From the NCBI GenBank assembly GCA_016716435.1, contig JADJWI010000008.1, forward strand, positions 1-64,000: a stretch of 64,000 nt of DNA, in the 5' to 3' direction. The notes beneath the pieces were generated by a model. It was not told the DNA's origin and did not search any database. It saw only the letters and a list, made by a program, of their open reading frames with translations. Below, one piece after another: positions 35,947 to 44,592 of the stretch. Position 1 is the stretch's first letter. Each line of letters opens with the position of its first letter. This DNA is from Acidobacteriota bacterium. GTDB taxonomy: Bacteria; Acidobacteriota; Blastocatellia; Pyrinomonadales; Pyrinomonadaceae. The translations under genes and the position numbers were made by a program.

Positions 35947-37752
35947 GTGCTCGAAATATTAAGGAATCCAGTTGCGGCAGGCTTGACCGGGTTTGCGTGC
36001 GCCGTGCTTTTTACGGGTGCAGTGCGGTCGTTTGCCTGGCGTTTCGGCTTCGTCGCAAAACCTAAGTCCGACAGGTGGCACAAGCGGCCGACCGCGATGT
36101 TGGGTGGTGTAGCGATCTTCGCTGCAGTAGTTCTTGTCGATCTCTTGATCGTTCCCCTGTCTACTGATTCACTGGTGATCCTGTCGGCGAGTACCTTCCT
36201 TTTTTTGGTCGGGCATTTAGATGATCAGCTAAACATAAAGCCGTATCAAAAGCTGATCGGACAACTGATCGGGGCGTCGATCGTTGTAGGCTTCGGCATG
36301 CGTCTCCCTTTGACGGGTATGGAGCTCGTTGATATCTGGATCACGGTGTTCTGGCTGGTCGGTATCACAAATGCCATCAATCTTCTCGACAATATGGACG
36401 GCCTTGCCGCCGGGATCGCCGCCATTGCCGCCATTTCGCTGGCATACGGACTCGCCGCGAACGGGCAAACGGCTGAGGCTGCATTGGTCGCGGTGTTTGT
36501 TGGTGCGTTGGCCGGCTTCCTGGTCTTTAACTTCAATCCGGCGTCCATTTTTATGGGCGATTCCGGATCGATGTTCGTAGGATTTTTTCTCGCAAGCTCC
36601 GTGCTTCTGAGCGACACCGGCGGGCGTTCCCGAGGGATCCTAACTATCCTAGCGGTTCCGGTGCTGATCCTTTTCGTCCCGATCTTTGACACAACATTCG
36701 TAACGCTTCTGCGAAAGCTTTGGGGCCGGAAGGCCTCGCAGGGTGGCAGAGACCACACCTCGCATCGGTTGGTCGCACTGGGACTTACGGAGAGGTCGGC
36801 CGTGCTGATGCTGTGGGCGTTTGCGGTCGCTGCGGGTATTTTGGCCTTATTGGTCAGCCAGCTGAGCACCTCGCAGAGCCTTGCCCTTATCGCTGTCTTC
36901 ACGATCGTCCTAACGATAATCGGTGTCTACCTTTCAAAGGTCAAGGTTTATGATGAGCGGCAAGAAGAACTGGCATCTCAGAACAATGCGGTCTTCGCTT
37001 TCCTTGTCGATGTTTCTTACAAAAGGCGGGTCTTTGAGGTATTCCTCGATGCGATCTTGATCACACTCTCATATTACGCGGCCTACGTGTTGATATTCGG
37101 GAGTTTTGAGACAAGCGGAAACTGGGACCTTTTTATTCAATCGCTACCGCTGCTTGTCGTATTGAAGCTATTTGCGTTTCTCGCTTTTGGCGTTTACCGC
37201 GGCCTTTGGCGATATACGAGCATCTCGGATCTATTTACATTCGCAAAGGGTGTCATTGCGGGGTCTGCTTTTAGTGTCCTTGCCGTACTCCTGCTCTATC
37301 GGTTCGAGGGGTACTCACGAGCGGTCTTCGTGTTAGACGCGATCGTTCTTCTATCTGCGGTTGTTGGAAGTCGGTTAGCGTTCCGCCTTATTCGCGAGGT
37401 GTTGCCCGTACCCCATTCGAACGAAGGCCGTCGAGCGCTGATTTACGGAGCAGGCGACGGCGGCGAGATGGTCTTGCGCGAACTCAGGAACAACGCAGAA
37501 TTGGGTTACATACCGGTCGGGTTCATCGATGATGATGATCGAAAACATGGCAAGGTAATCAGTTCACTAAAGGTCTTTAATGCAGATGAATCTCTCACCG
37601 AAATCTGCGAGAACCTTAATGTTGAGGAAATCGTGATTTCGTTCCGTGACCCTGATGCCGAAAGGCTTATGGCTATTCGCGAGTTTTGCCGCGACAACAA
37701 CATAGCCTTAAAACGTGCGCATCTGCGAATTGACCCGGTGGAGTTTGAATAG
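35947..37752 (+). CDS. Fusion: polyprenyl-phosphate sugar-1-phosphate transferase (WecA/TagO-like) + CapD-type N-terminal half
   Basis: 601 residues from a GTG. Residues 1 to about 350 are a MraY/WecA-family transferase: DRWHKRPTAMLGGVAIF, FLVGHLDDQLNIKPYQK with the DDxxx acidic pair, NLLDNMDGLAAGIAA, ASIFMGDSGSMFVGF, and GRDHTSHRLVALGL. This loads a sugar-1-phosphate on undecaprenyl phosphate. Residues about 355-600 match the front half of CapD/FlaA1/PglF-type proteins: four membrane helices (ILITLSYYAAYVLIFGSF; LPLLVVLKLFAFLAFGVYRG), then a Rossmann domain RRALIYGAGDGGEMVLRELR...VGFIDDDDRKHGK. The second catalytic nucleotide-sugar dehydratase domain is absent. The fusion would couple initiation to a nucleotide-sensing module. 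Stop precedes the next ATG by 4 bases. Confidence 0.87.
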   Translation: MLEILRNPVAAGLTGFACAVLFTGAVRSFAWRFGFVAKPKSDRWHKRPTAMLGGVAIFAAVVLVDLLIVPLSTDSLVILSASTFLFLVGHLDDQLNIKPYQKLIGQLIGASIVVGFGMRLPLTGMELVDIWITVFWLVGITNAINLLDNMDGLAAGIAAIAAISLAYGLAANGQTAEAALVAVFVGALAGFLVFNFNPASIFMGDSGSMFVGFFLASSVLLSDTGGRSRGILTILAVPVLILFVPIFDTTFVTLLRKLWGRKASQGGRDHTSHRLVALGLTERSAVLMLWAFAVAAGILALLVSQLSTSQSLALIAVFTIVLTIIGVYLSKVKVYDERQEELASQNNAVFAFLVDVSYKRRVFEVFLDAILITLSYYAAYVLIFGSFETSGNWDLFIQSLPLLVVLKLFAFLAFGVYRGLWRYTSISDLFTFAKGVIAGSAFSVLAVLLLYRFEGYSRAVFVLDAIVLLSAVVGSRLAFRLIREVLPVPHSNEGRRALIYGAGDGGEMVLRELRNNAELGYIPVGFIDDDDRKHGKVISSLKVFNADESLTEICENLNVEEIVISFRDPDAERLMAIREFCRDNNIALKRAHLRIDPVEFE

Positions 37753-37756
37753 CCTT

Positions 37757-39028
37757 ATGCACTCATTACCACTGGATTCGCTTTTCAAGAAGCTCGCCGC
37801 CGCCGCGGGGGTGTTTGCGATCTCGGTCTTCCTTCTCCTTGGGCTCAATTGGGGCGTTAGTAATTCGGCTGCGACACGAGCCGAAAGCCGCGAACTGGCC
37901 GATGCGCTGGTCGGCTGGTCTTCACTTGACCCGCAAACCCATTTTGCGTCTGCCGTGTTCGCGGCTCGAGATCTGAGCGAAGAGGCAAAAAAGGCATCGC
38001 TCGCAGGATTTGAGAACGCGGTCGCGCTTGCTCCGAGGAACTATTTGCTCTGGATCGAATACGGACGGGCACTTGAACGTGCCGGAGAGCCGGACCGTGC
38101 CTCGCAGGCGTTTGATCGGGCGGCCGAGCTTGCACCGAGCTATTCCGCCGTGGCCTGGGCACGGGGCAATTTTCTTGTTCGGCAGGGCAGAGCCGATGCG
38201 GGCTTTTTGGAGATCAGGCGGGCGGTGAAGGGTAATTCGAGCTACGCCACGGCCGCGGCCCAGCTTGCGTGGGTAACGGCGGGGCTCGACGTAGAACGTG
38301 CTATTCAGCTCGCCGGAGGTGAGCCTGCACTCTCTGCAGCACTTGCTCTCGTGGTCGCCCGCTCGGGAAATTTGGACGCGGCGGTCAGGCTTTGGCAGGC
38401 GGTTCCAGCCGACCAGCGAAAAGTCGAAACGAAGGACATCGGCCTTCAACTCGCGCGACTTTTTCTCGACAAAATGCGCGTTCGGGACGCTCGAAATTTT
38501 GAGGCAGAGGCTCTCGGTAAAGAGCCTTCCCGCACCTTCGGTCAGCCAACTGACCCGGGGTTCGAGGAGTTTGTTGGGACAGAAAACACCGCACTATTCG
38601 CGTGGAAGATCGGCGGCGGGACCAATCCATCGATCAATCTTTTTGATACCGTAAAGCGATCGGGGCGGTTCAGCCTTTTTCTGCGATTCGCGGGTGCCGG
38701 AGATCAACAATCGCTGCGTCAGCTCTCACAGACGGTCGCGGTAGAGCCGGGCGTTTCGTACCGCTTTAAGTACCACTATCGAGCGGAGCTTACAACGAAC
38801 CCGGAAATTCGCTGGTCGGTCGCGGCAATATCAACAAAAGCGTTACTCGGGACTGGGCCGCCGCTAAATTCGAGTACTGAATGGGCAGAAGGCGGGTTTC
38901 GGTTCACCGTGCCTGGCGATACCGATGGAGTAGTTATCACCTTGAGCCGCGATGCATGCACCGGTACGCCGTGCAGAACCGAAGGCAATCTTTGGCTCGA
39001 CGATGTGGAACTAATACGCGAAAACTAA
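37757..39028 (+). CDS. Membrane-anchored TPR protein with C-terminal galactose-binding-like domain
   Basis: 423 residues from the ATG at 37757. An upstream in-frame codon at 37715 would overlap the fusion gene and is less likely. One N-terminal helix (LAAAAGVFAISVFLLLGLNW) anchors or exports it. Residues about 65-250 are TPR-like helices (AVALAPRNYLLWIEYGRALE, PDRASQAFDRAAELAPSYSA). Residues about 270-420 form a beta-rich domain, with RSGRFSLFLRF, VEPGVSYRFKYHY and NLWLDDVELI, that resembles carbohydrate-binding jelly rolls. It follows the phosphotransferase and precedes the ligase, so it may organise polymerisation or export. Role inferred. Confidence 0.65.
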   Translation: MHSLPLDSLFKKLAAAAGVFAISVFLLLGLNWGVSNSAATRAESRELADALVGWSSLDPQTHFASAVFAARDLSEEAKKASLAGFENAVALAPRNYLLWIEYGRALERAGEPDRASQAFDRAAELAPSYSAVAWARGNFLVRQGRADAGFLEIRRAVKGNSSYATAAAQLAWVTAGLDVERAIQLAGGEPALSAALALVVARSGNLDAAVRLWQAVPADQRKVETKDIGLQLARLFLDKMRVRDARNFEAEALGKEPSRTFGQPTDPGFEEFVGTENTALFAWKIGGGTNPSINLFDTVKRSGRFSLFLRFAGAGDQQSLRQLSQTVAVEPGVSYRFKYHYRAELTTNPEIRWSVAAISTKALLGTGPPLNSSTEWAEGGFRFTVPGDTDGVVITLSRDACTGTPCRTEGNLWLDDVELIREN

Positions 39029-39039
39029 GCTAACGATCA

Positions 39040-40425
39040 ATGAACTCGCTGGCAAACTCAGAGGTCTTGGATTCACGCTCTTCGCAGGCGGTATTTCTTT
39101 TGCTGCTCGCCGTGCCTATTCTCGCGACCATCTTCTACGGAGCGGTGGACCAGGCGGCTCAGGGCCTGCTCGCACTTGCGAGCGTCGTTATCCTTCTTCT
39201 CTGGGCAGTAAGCAGTTTCAAGCATGGAAGCATCATTTATTCGCAGAATTGGCTTCAAGTCCCGCTGCTCGCCCTGATTGTTTTGGGGCTGATCCAGTTG
39301 ATCCCGTTTGGTAATTCCGGAGCACCGCCGGGCGTGATGTCGGTAAGTCCGTCGTCGGCCCTTTCTTACGATCCCTTTGCAACGCGGATGTTCATCATTC
39401 GAATTGTTGCCTTGCTGATATTCTTTTCAGCGGCCCTGATCTTTCTTCGCAGCTCGCGACGAATTCGGGCCGCGGCAAGAACAATTATCGTCTTTGGTGC
39501 GTTGATGGCATTTGTCGGGACGCTGCAATGGCTCGCAAAGCCTGACGCAATTTACGGCCTTCGGCCGACGCCGCAGGCGATCCCATTTGGTTCTTTCGTG
39601 AATCAACATCATTTCGCGGCGTTCATGGAAATGACCATCGGGCTCGGACTTGGCGTGGCCTTCGGCGGCGGAACGAAAAGAAGTATGTTGCCGCTGATCG
39701 GCACCGGCCTGGTACTGATGCTGATCGCCATAGTGCTTACAGGGTCACGCGGCGGCGTTCTTAGCACCGGTGTTGTATTCATCACAGCACTTGCGGCTAC
39801 TTATTTTTCTAGGAGACGGGTAAAGGACAAAGAAGGCGTTTCGAATGCCCGCCGAGTGACTTTGATCGGGCTTGTAGCAACCTCTTTGGGGGCGGTGCTG
39901 CTTCTTACAATAGTGATAGCGATCGGTGGGGCAGACAACCTTCTCCGAGGCATCGGATTCGGAACGGCTTCAGAAGACCCGACCAGCGGACGGCTTCATT
40001 TTTGGAGCGCCGCACTTGAGATCTTTCAGGCGAATCCTCTGATCGGTGCGGGGCTTGATGCATTCGGGAATGCCTTTCCCCTTTATGATTCGAGAAACGG
40101 CCTGTTTCGGGTAGAGCAGGCTCACAACGACTACCTGCAAATGCTTGCAGATGGCGGCTTGATCGGATTTACCGCCACGGTCGTATTTATCTGGATACTC
40201 GTGAAGACGTGTGTTCGGAGTATTCGATCAGCCTCCGAAGGATTTGAGCGGTCTGTCGCTATCGGAGCATTTGCCGGGATGGTTGGCATTCTCACCCACA
40301 GTTTTGTCGATTTTCCGCTTAGGACGACCTCGAATGCCTATGTTTTTCTATTGCTAGCGGCACTTGTTGTCATTGTCGGAGATCCTACCTGGAAGCGGGA
40401 CAAACTCGCAAAGCCAAAGATCTAA
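39040..40425 (+). CDS. O-antigen ligase / polymerase family (WaaL/Wzy_C)
   Basis: 461 residues, about 11-12 membrane helices. The Wzy_C domain signature is in the second half: IVLTGSRGGVLSTGVVFITA, then the large periplasmic loop with ANPLIGAGLDAFGNAFPLYD, RVEQAHNDYLQMLADGGLIG containing the conserved H-N-x-Y-L. Such proteins polymerise repeat units or ligate them to a lipid or protein carrier outside the inner membrane. It ends the + strand locus. Its TAA (40423-40425) overlaps the stop of the convergent TPR gene (40422-40424). Confidence 0.9.
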   Translation: MNSLANSEVLDSRSSQAVFLLLLAVPILATIFYGAVDQAAQGLLALASVVILLLWAVSSFKHGSIIYSQNWLQVPLLALIVLGLIQLIPFGNSGAPPGVMSVSPSSALSYDPFATRMFIIRIVALLIFFSAALIFLRSSRRIRAAARTIIVFGALMAFVGTLQWLAKPDAIYGLRPTPQAIPFGSFVNQHHFAAFMEMTIGLGLGVAFGGGTKRSMLPLIGTGLVLMLIAIVLTGSRGGVLSTGVVFITALAATYFSRRRVKDKEGVSNARRVTLIGLVATSLGAVLLLTIVIAIGGADNLLRGIGFGTASEDPTSGRLHFWSAALEIFQANPLIGAGLDAFGNAFPLYDSRNGLFRVEQAHNDYLQMLADGGLIGFTATVVFIWILVKTCVRSIRSASEGFERSVAIGAFAGMVGILTHSFVDFPLRTTSNAYVFLLLAALVVIVGDPTWKRDKLAKPKI

Positions 40426-43168
40426 CGAACACTGACGCTGATCAGTTTGTCTCCGCACGAAGTGGAAAAGAGCACCTGAAAAATTCCTTTGCGATCGGTC
40501 AGCGACCGGATCACGAAGTACGCTCGGCCCGAGAGCCCGGCGATCGCTGCTTCACGGCGAACCTCGACATCGTCAGGATTGCTCGAGCGAGCTTCGATAG
40601 TGCCGTCGCCGCCCTCAAAAGAAACTAGCAGGCCAATACTTCCGCCTGCTTCTCCGTCCTCTCTTCCAGGGTCTGTTCTAATTTGGGAATCGAGACTTCT
40701 TCCTTTTCGACCGGGTCCGACGCCAGTTCTCGAACTTCCGTTTTAGAAGTGGTGGCCTCTTCCTTGGCCCCAGCGGATGGGTTCTTTCGCCCAACCTCGA
40801 TCACGATCGGCTCGAAAGGGCTTGAGGGCTTTCGCCGGTTCGACTTGTACCGGCTTATCACTTGCAGGGGTTTCATTGGCTTCGGCGTTCTCTGGTTTCG
40901 CAGCGGGTTTCTCGTCCGTTACATCTGCGGGCTTGTCCTCGGGTTTCTCGGCAGGTTTTTCGGCAGGCTGTTTCGCACTTCGGCCTTTGTAGGTTCGGCC
41001 TTTTCTTCGGGTTTTGTTTCAACCGGCGTTGTCGCTGCCTGTTCCGCAGGCGCCGTCGGCTTTTCTTCTGGAACTACCGGAGGCGTAGTGGGTTTCTGCT
41101 CCTCAGGCGCTTTTTCCTCTGCTTTGGTCTCGGCAGTCGCCGTTACGTCTTTCTTTTCGGTCTCCGATTCGGGGAAAGGATTCGGGCCGATCCGGGCCTC
41201 AAGGCCATCGAGTGAGCCGTTCACCTGCTGATAGACGCTCCGGATCGACGTGTATTTGAAATAATCGGGCCGGGTCTGGTCGTAGCCGGCAATGAAGTGT
41301 TCGAGAGCTTCGTCTTGCTTTCCATCTGCGGAAAGGGCTTCGCCGAGCCGCCATTTGCTCGAACGCCACCAGGCACTATCGGGCGGAAGAACGCTGATCG
41401 CACGCTGAAGCCGTACAGCCGCGTCGGCATACTTGCCCTCGCGGAAAAGAGCCCAGCCGGCGAGTTCTTCGATTCGTCCGCGCATGATTGCAGAAAGAGT
41501 TTGCCGTGGAACATCAGGTACGAGTAAGTACTCGTTACGAATAAAGGCGATGCGGCGGCTTTCGTAAAGTTCGCTGGCCATTACGGCCGCTGATGGATTC
41601 GAGACGGTAAGGGCGGTATCCGTCTGGTCTGTTGCAGAAGCGATAAGTTCGAGTGCTTTGCCGGTGCCGAGTCCTTTTTCGAGCATAAGCGACGCCGCAA
41701 AAAGCTCCCGGTGGGCCCGCATCTTGTCATCGCCGGAAATAAATCGTCCGAGTGATTCGGCATCGAGTGAACCGGAATCTTCATCGTTCAACTTATCGTA
41801 AAAAGCCGTCAGAGCCGCAAGCCTCGCCGCCCTTTCGGTATCTGAAATTGAATTTGGAGCAAAAATACTTGCACGACGCTCGTCCCTCAGAAGTTCGGGA
41901 AAGTTGTTCGCCGTTCGCCCGACGCGGCCGCCTAATCTAGTCGAGACCTCTCCGTTAGCGGCCTCAAAGACGCCGCTCATCTCCTCCGCCGCTTCACGGA
42001 AGAAACCGGCATCCATTCGAACCAAAGCTATCTCGTAATTGAGCGACGGAAAATTGCCATATTGTTTCGCTCGGGCGAGTGCCTTTTCTGCATCGAGCGG
42101 CCGATTCGACAGCGAATGTGCTCGGGCGAGAGCGATGTAGCTCCATACGTAACGCGGCTGTATCTCGATCGAATCCTCCGCAAACTCGATGGCTTTTTCG
42201 GGAAGGCCATTGGTCGCGTACCAATATGCGGCAGCCGTGAGCAAGCTAAAATTCTCAGGCGAAAGAGCGATCGCCCGGTCAAGTTCCGCCTCTGCCGCAG
42301 ACCGCTCGCCAGTCTCGTAAAGGGCCATGGCCAAACCAGCTCGGGCCTGTGCGTTGTTCTCATCCGCTTCGAGAATGCCCTGATAGAGCAAGAGAGCTTC
42401 TTTGGCCTTTCCATTGGCCCGCAGAAGATCGGCAAGTTCCCGCTTGATATCGGTTGCTTCGGGATCAAGCTCCGCAGCCCTGCGCTGAGCCGACTCGGCG
42501 GCGTCAAGATCAAAATTCAAACGATGTGCGAGAGCGAGAGCTCGGAACGCGGCAGCCGCCGGCGGTTCGATCGATGAAGCCGTTTCGGATAGCCGCACCG
42601 CATCTGCGCCGTTCTCTATCGAGGTATGAAAGACAACCAGCGCCAATAACCGATCGACCCTGTCGCCAGCGTGTGCCTCCAGCAAGCGAGCTGTTTCAAG
42701 AGCCGCATTTGCTTCAGACTTGAGCAACAGGCTGCCCGGGATGCGGATAAGAATTTCGGCGAATAAGCGATCCGATGCCGGGGACGGAGTTTCCGCTATC
42801 GATTCGCGAAATAGTTCAATCGCGGCCTCTTTCTCTCCTGATTCGTACGCCTGATCAGCGAGAGCGGCTCGAGATGCGGCGGCAAGTTCGAGGGCCTGTA
42901 TACGGAGTTCGGGTTCGAGCCCTTCTTCTTTTGCAAACGCGCTGAGTGCTTCGATCCGTTCCTTTAGATCGGTGATCGACGCGATACCAGCCAACCGCTC
43001 GCTCGCAGGTGGCGTTGGAGCGGGAGAAGGTGTCGGGCTCGGTTTCGTAGTTGGGCCTTGGATGTCGGAGCTCGACTCCATGTTTACAACGCTCAAAGCG
43101 GTCTGCCGCTCGGCATACGCAACACCACCGATCGACAGCAAAAGAAGTAATACTGAGAAACGCTTCAT
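40422..43168 (-). CDS. Secreted TPR-repeat protein with a long Pro/Lys/Glu linker; three frameshifts in the linker
   Basis: The open part (43168-40985) starts with a signal peptide (RFSVLLLLLSIGGVAYAE) followed by PSPTPSPAPTPPASE, then TPR arrays to about residue 680 (LELAAASRAALADQAYESG, YLGILEADENNAQARAGLAM-like, KAIEFAEDSIEIQPRYVWSY). A Pro/Lys/Glu-rich linker follows (EEKPTAPAEQAATTPVETK). Frame changes are needed near 40985 (to AKQPAEKPAEKPEDKPAD), near 40810 (to PFEPIVIEVGRKNPSAGA) and near 40645 (to SIGLLVSFEGGDGTIEA). The protein ends with a compact domain, FVIRSLTDRKGIFQVLFSTS, DKLISVSVR, stop at 40422. The mature protein would sit in the periplasm or envelope. Role unknown; neighbour of the polymerase. 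Confidence 0.65.
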
Positions 43169-43243
43169 ATAAATCGCCGCTTAAGCTTCCGATTCTATCA
43201 CGGAATTGCCTTTGTCCTTCGACCGCTTTATGCTCAGGATGTC

Positions 43244-43756
43244 GTGAATGAACTCGATATCGAATGGGAAACCCGTATCGCCGCCGCCATGGAAACTGCA
43301 ATGAATGCAGGCCGCGGAGAGGTCGCTGACTACCTGAGATTACGGAGTGCTAACGACGCGATCCGTCGCGAGGGCATCGATTGGCTCGCCCAGGCTTTTA
43401 TCCGGCTTGCGACGAGCCGGGAAAGTGAGTCCATCGGGATCACGGTCGAACGACTCGATGGCCACAGATTCTCGCTCGGCCGAACAAATCTCACCGGAAT
43501 ACTGATCGAGATCAAACACGGCTTTAGATGCCTGAGCGTCGAGGCTGGTTGGACACGAGCTCCGGGCGACGGGATCATGCGCGGGGGAGCACTCGCAATG
43601 GGCAGGATCAAACATTTCGGCTTTCCCAAGGCATCTGGCGAGATCTCCCTCGTGCGTAACGAAGTGTCGGTATTGTGGACGATCGCAGAGAATGGGAAGG
43701 CCGCTGGTAGGCTTGACGCGGTCGAAATTGATCGCCAGTTCAGGATGTTGAGTTGA
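43244..43756 (+). CDS. Hypothetical protein, 170 residues
   Basis: Not recognised. The GTG start at 43244 has a weak AGGAT upstream. The sequence is mixed alpha/beta, without signal or membrane segment: WETRIAAAMETAMNAGRGEV, then GIDWLAQAFIRLATSRESES, a beta-rich middle (GITVERLDGHRFSLGRTNL, GILIEIKHGFRCLSVEAGW) and a C-terminus VLWTIAENGKAAGRLDAVEI. It lies 75 bases from, and divergent to, the secreted TPR gene, and upstream of the zinc-ribbon gene with a promoter between them. Coding looks convincing from length and codon use. Function unknown. Confidence 0.6.
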   Translation: MNELDIEWETRIAAAMETAMNAGRGEVADYLRLRSANDAIRREGIDWLAQAFIRLATSRESESIGITVERLDGHRFSLGRTNLTGILIEIKHGFRCLSVEAGWTRAPGDGIMRGGALAMGRIKHFGFPKASGEISLVRNEVSVLWTIAENGKAAGRLDAVEIDRQFRMLS

Positions 43757-43773
43757 AATGGTTGGCCTTCAGT

Positions 43774-43801
43774 TTCACTTTTAACGGGTTCGTAATATAA
43801 T
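43774..43801 (+). promoter_or_regulatory. Probable promoter of the zinc-ribbon gene
   Basis: TTCACT (43774-43779) and TATAAT (43796-43801), spaced 16 bases, about 37 bases before the GTG at 43838. Confidence 0.45.
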
Positions 43802-43837
43802 GATAGATTGCAATCATTCGTTGGGAGATATTTAATA

Positions 43838-44572
43838 GTGAGATCAGAGTTAGAGAAGTTGATCGAATTACAGATCACCGATACAAAAATAAGAGATTTG
43901 CGTAACACCATTGGAAACGCGGAAACCAAGCGTGCTGAACTTGAACAAGAGTTTGAACAGCACGCTTTTTCTATCCGCGAACGGCAAAATGTCCTCGCTG
44001 CTTTAAAGACAGAACAAGCAACGCTCGAAAACAGCATCGCTGAAAACCGGACACACCTTGAGCGAGCTGACCGCAACCTAAAGCACGCTCAGAACCAAAA
44101 AGAATATGAGACAGCAATGCGGGAGATCGATGCTTTCCAAAAACAGATCACCGCATTTGAGACCGAGATCGTCGAAAAACAGGTCGCGATCGAAGAGGTC
44201 GAAAAGGAACTTGCAGAGCGAGCAGACGAGATAAATACGCTTGACTCGAAGCGGGACGAGGCCTTTGCGGAGTTCGATAAGGAAATAGAGAAGGCTCACG
44301 CTGAATTACGAGTGGCCGAGTCAGGCCGAGGCGGTGTTTTTGACACGCTCCCCGCGAATCTCGCGTCGGTTTATAACAGGCTTGTTCAGCGTAGCCGGGA
44401 TGGTATCGCCGTCGCTGAAGTAGTGAATGGTTCGTGCAGTGCCTGTTTTATTTCGTTGCGTCCGCAGGTGCAGGTCGAGGTGCGGAGGATGGACAACATC
44501 ATCACATGCGAGAATTGCACCCGGATCCTTTACGTACCTGCAAAACTCGAACAAAGTGAGGCCGCTGCCTGA
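43838..44572 (+). CDS. Coiled-coil protein with C4 zinc ribbon (zf-RING_7 / CT398-like)
   Basis: 244 residues from the GTG at 43838, which has GGGAGAT about 9 bases upstream; the TTG further upstream lacks a ribosome site. The first 170 residues are a long antiparallel coiled coil (LIELQITDTKIRDLRNTIGN, LEQEFEQHAFSIRERQNVLA, FETEIVEKQVAIEEVEKELA). The C-terminus holds the zinc ribbon CSACF...CENCTRIL. The family is widespread, with unknown or regulatory roles. A short duplicate of its tail lies at 47306, beyond the peptidase gene. Confidence 0.85.
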   Translation: MRSELEKLIELQITDTKIRDLRNTIGNAETKRAELEQEFEQHAFSIRERQNVLAALKTEQATLENSIAENRTHLERADRNLKHAQNQKEYETAMREIDAFQKQITAFETEIVEKQVAIEEVEKELAERADEINTLDSKRDEAFAEFDKEIEKAHAELRVAESGRGGVFDTLPANLASVYNRLVQRSRDGIAVAEVVNGSCSACFISLRPQVQVEVRRMDNIITCENCTRILYVPAKLEQSEAAA

Positions 44573-44592
44573 AGCGGCCCCACCATTTCACT
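44554..44592. terminator. Hairpin between convergent genes
   Basis: AAGTGA-GGCCGCT-GCCTGA-AGCGGCC-ccaccatt-TCACTT: a 7-bp GC stem with an outer AAGTGA/TCACTT pairing. It overlaps the end of the zinc-ribbon gene and the stop of the peptidase. It has no T run, so a bidirectional terminator role is only plausible. Confidence 0.4.

Noticed and set aside
40683..41231. Plus-strand frame rich in Ser/Gly/Phe
   Set aside because: It is the antisense shadow of the Pro/Lys/Glu linker of the minus-strand TPR protein.
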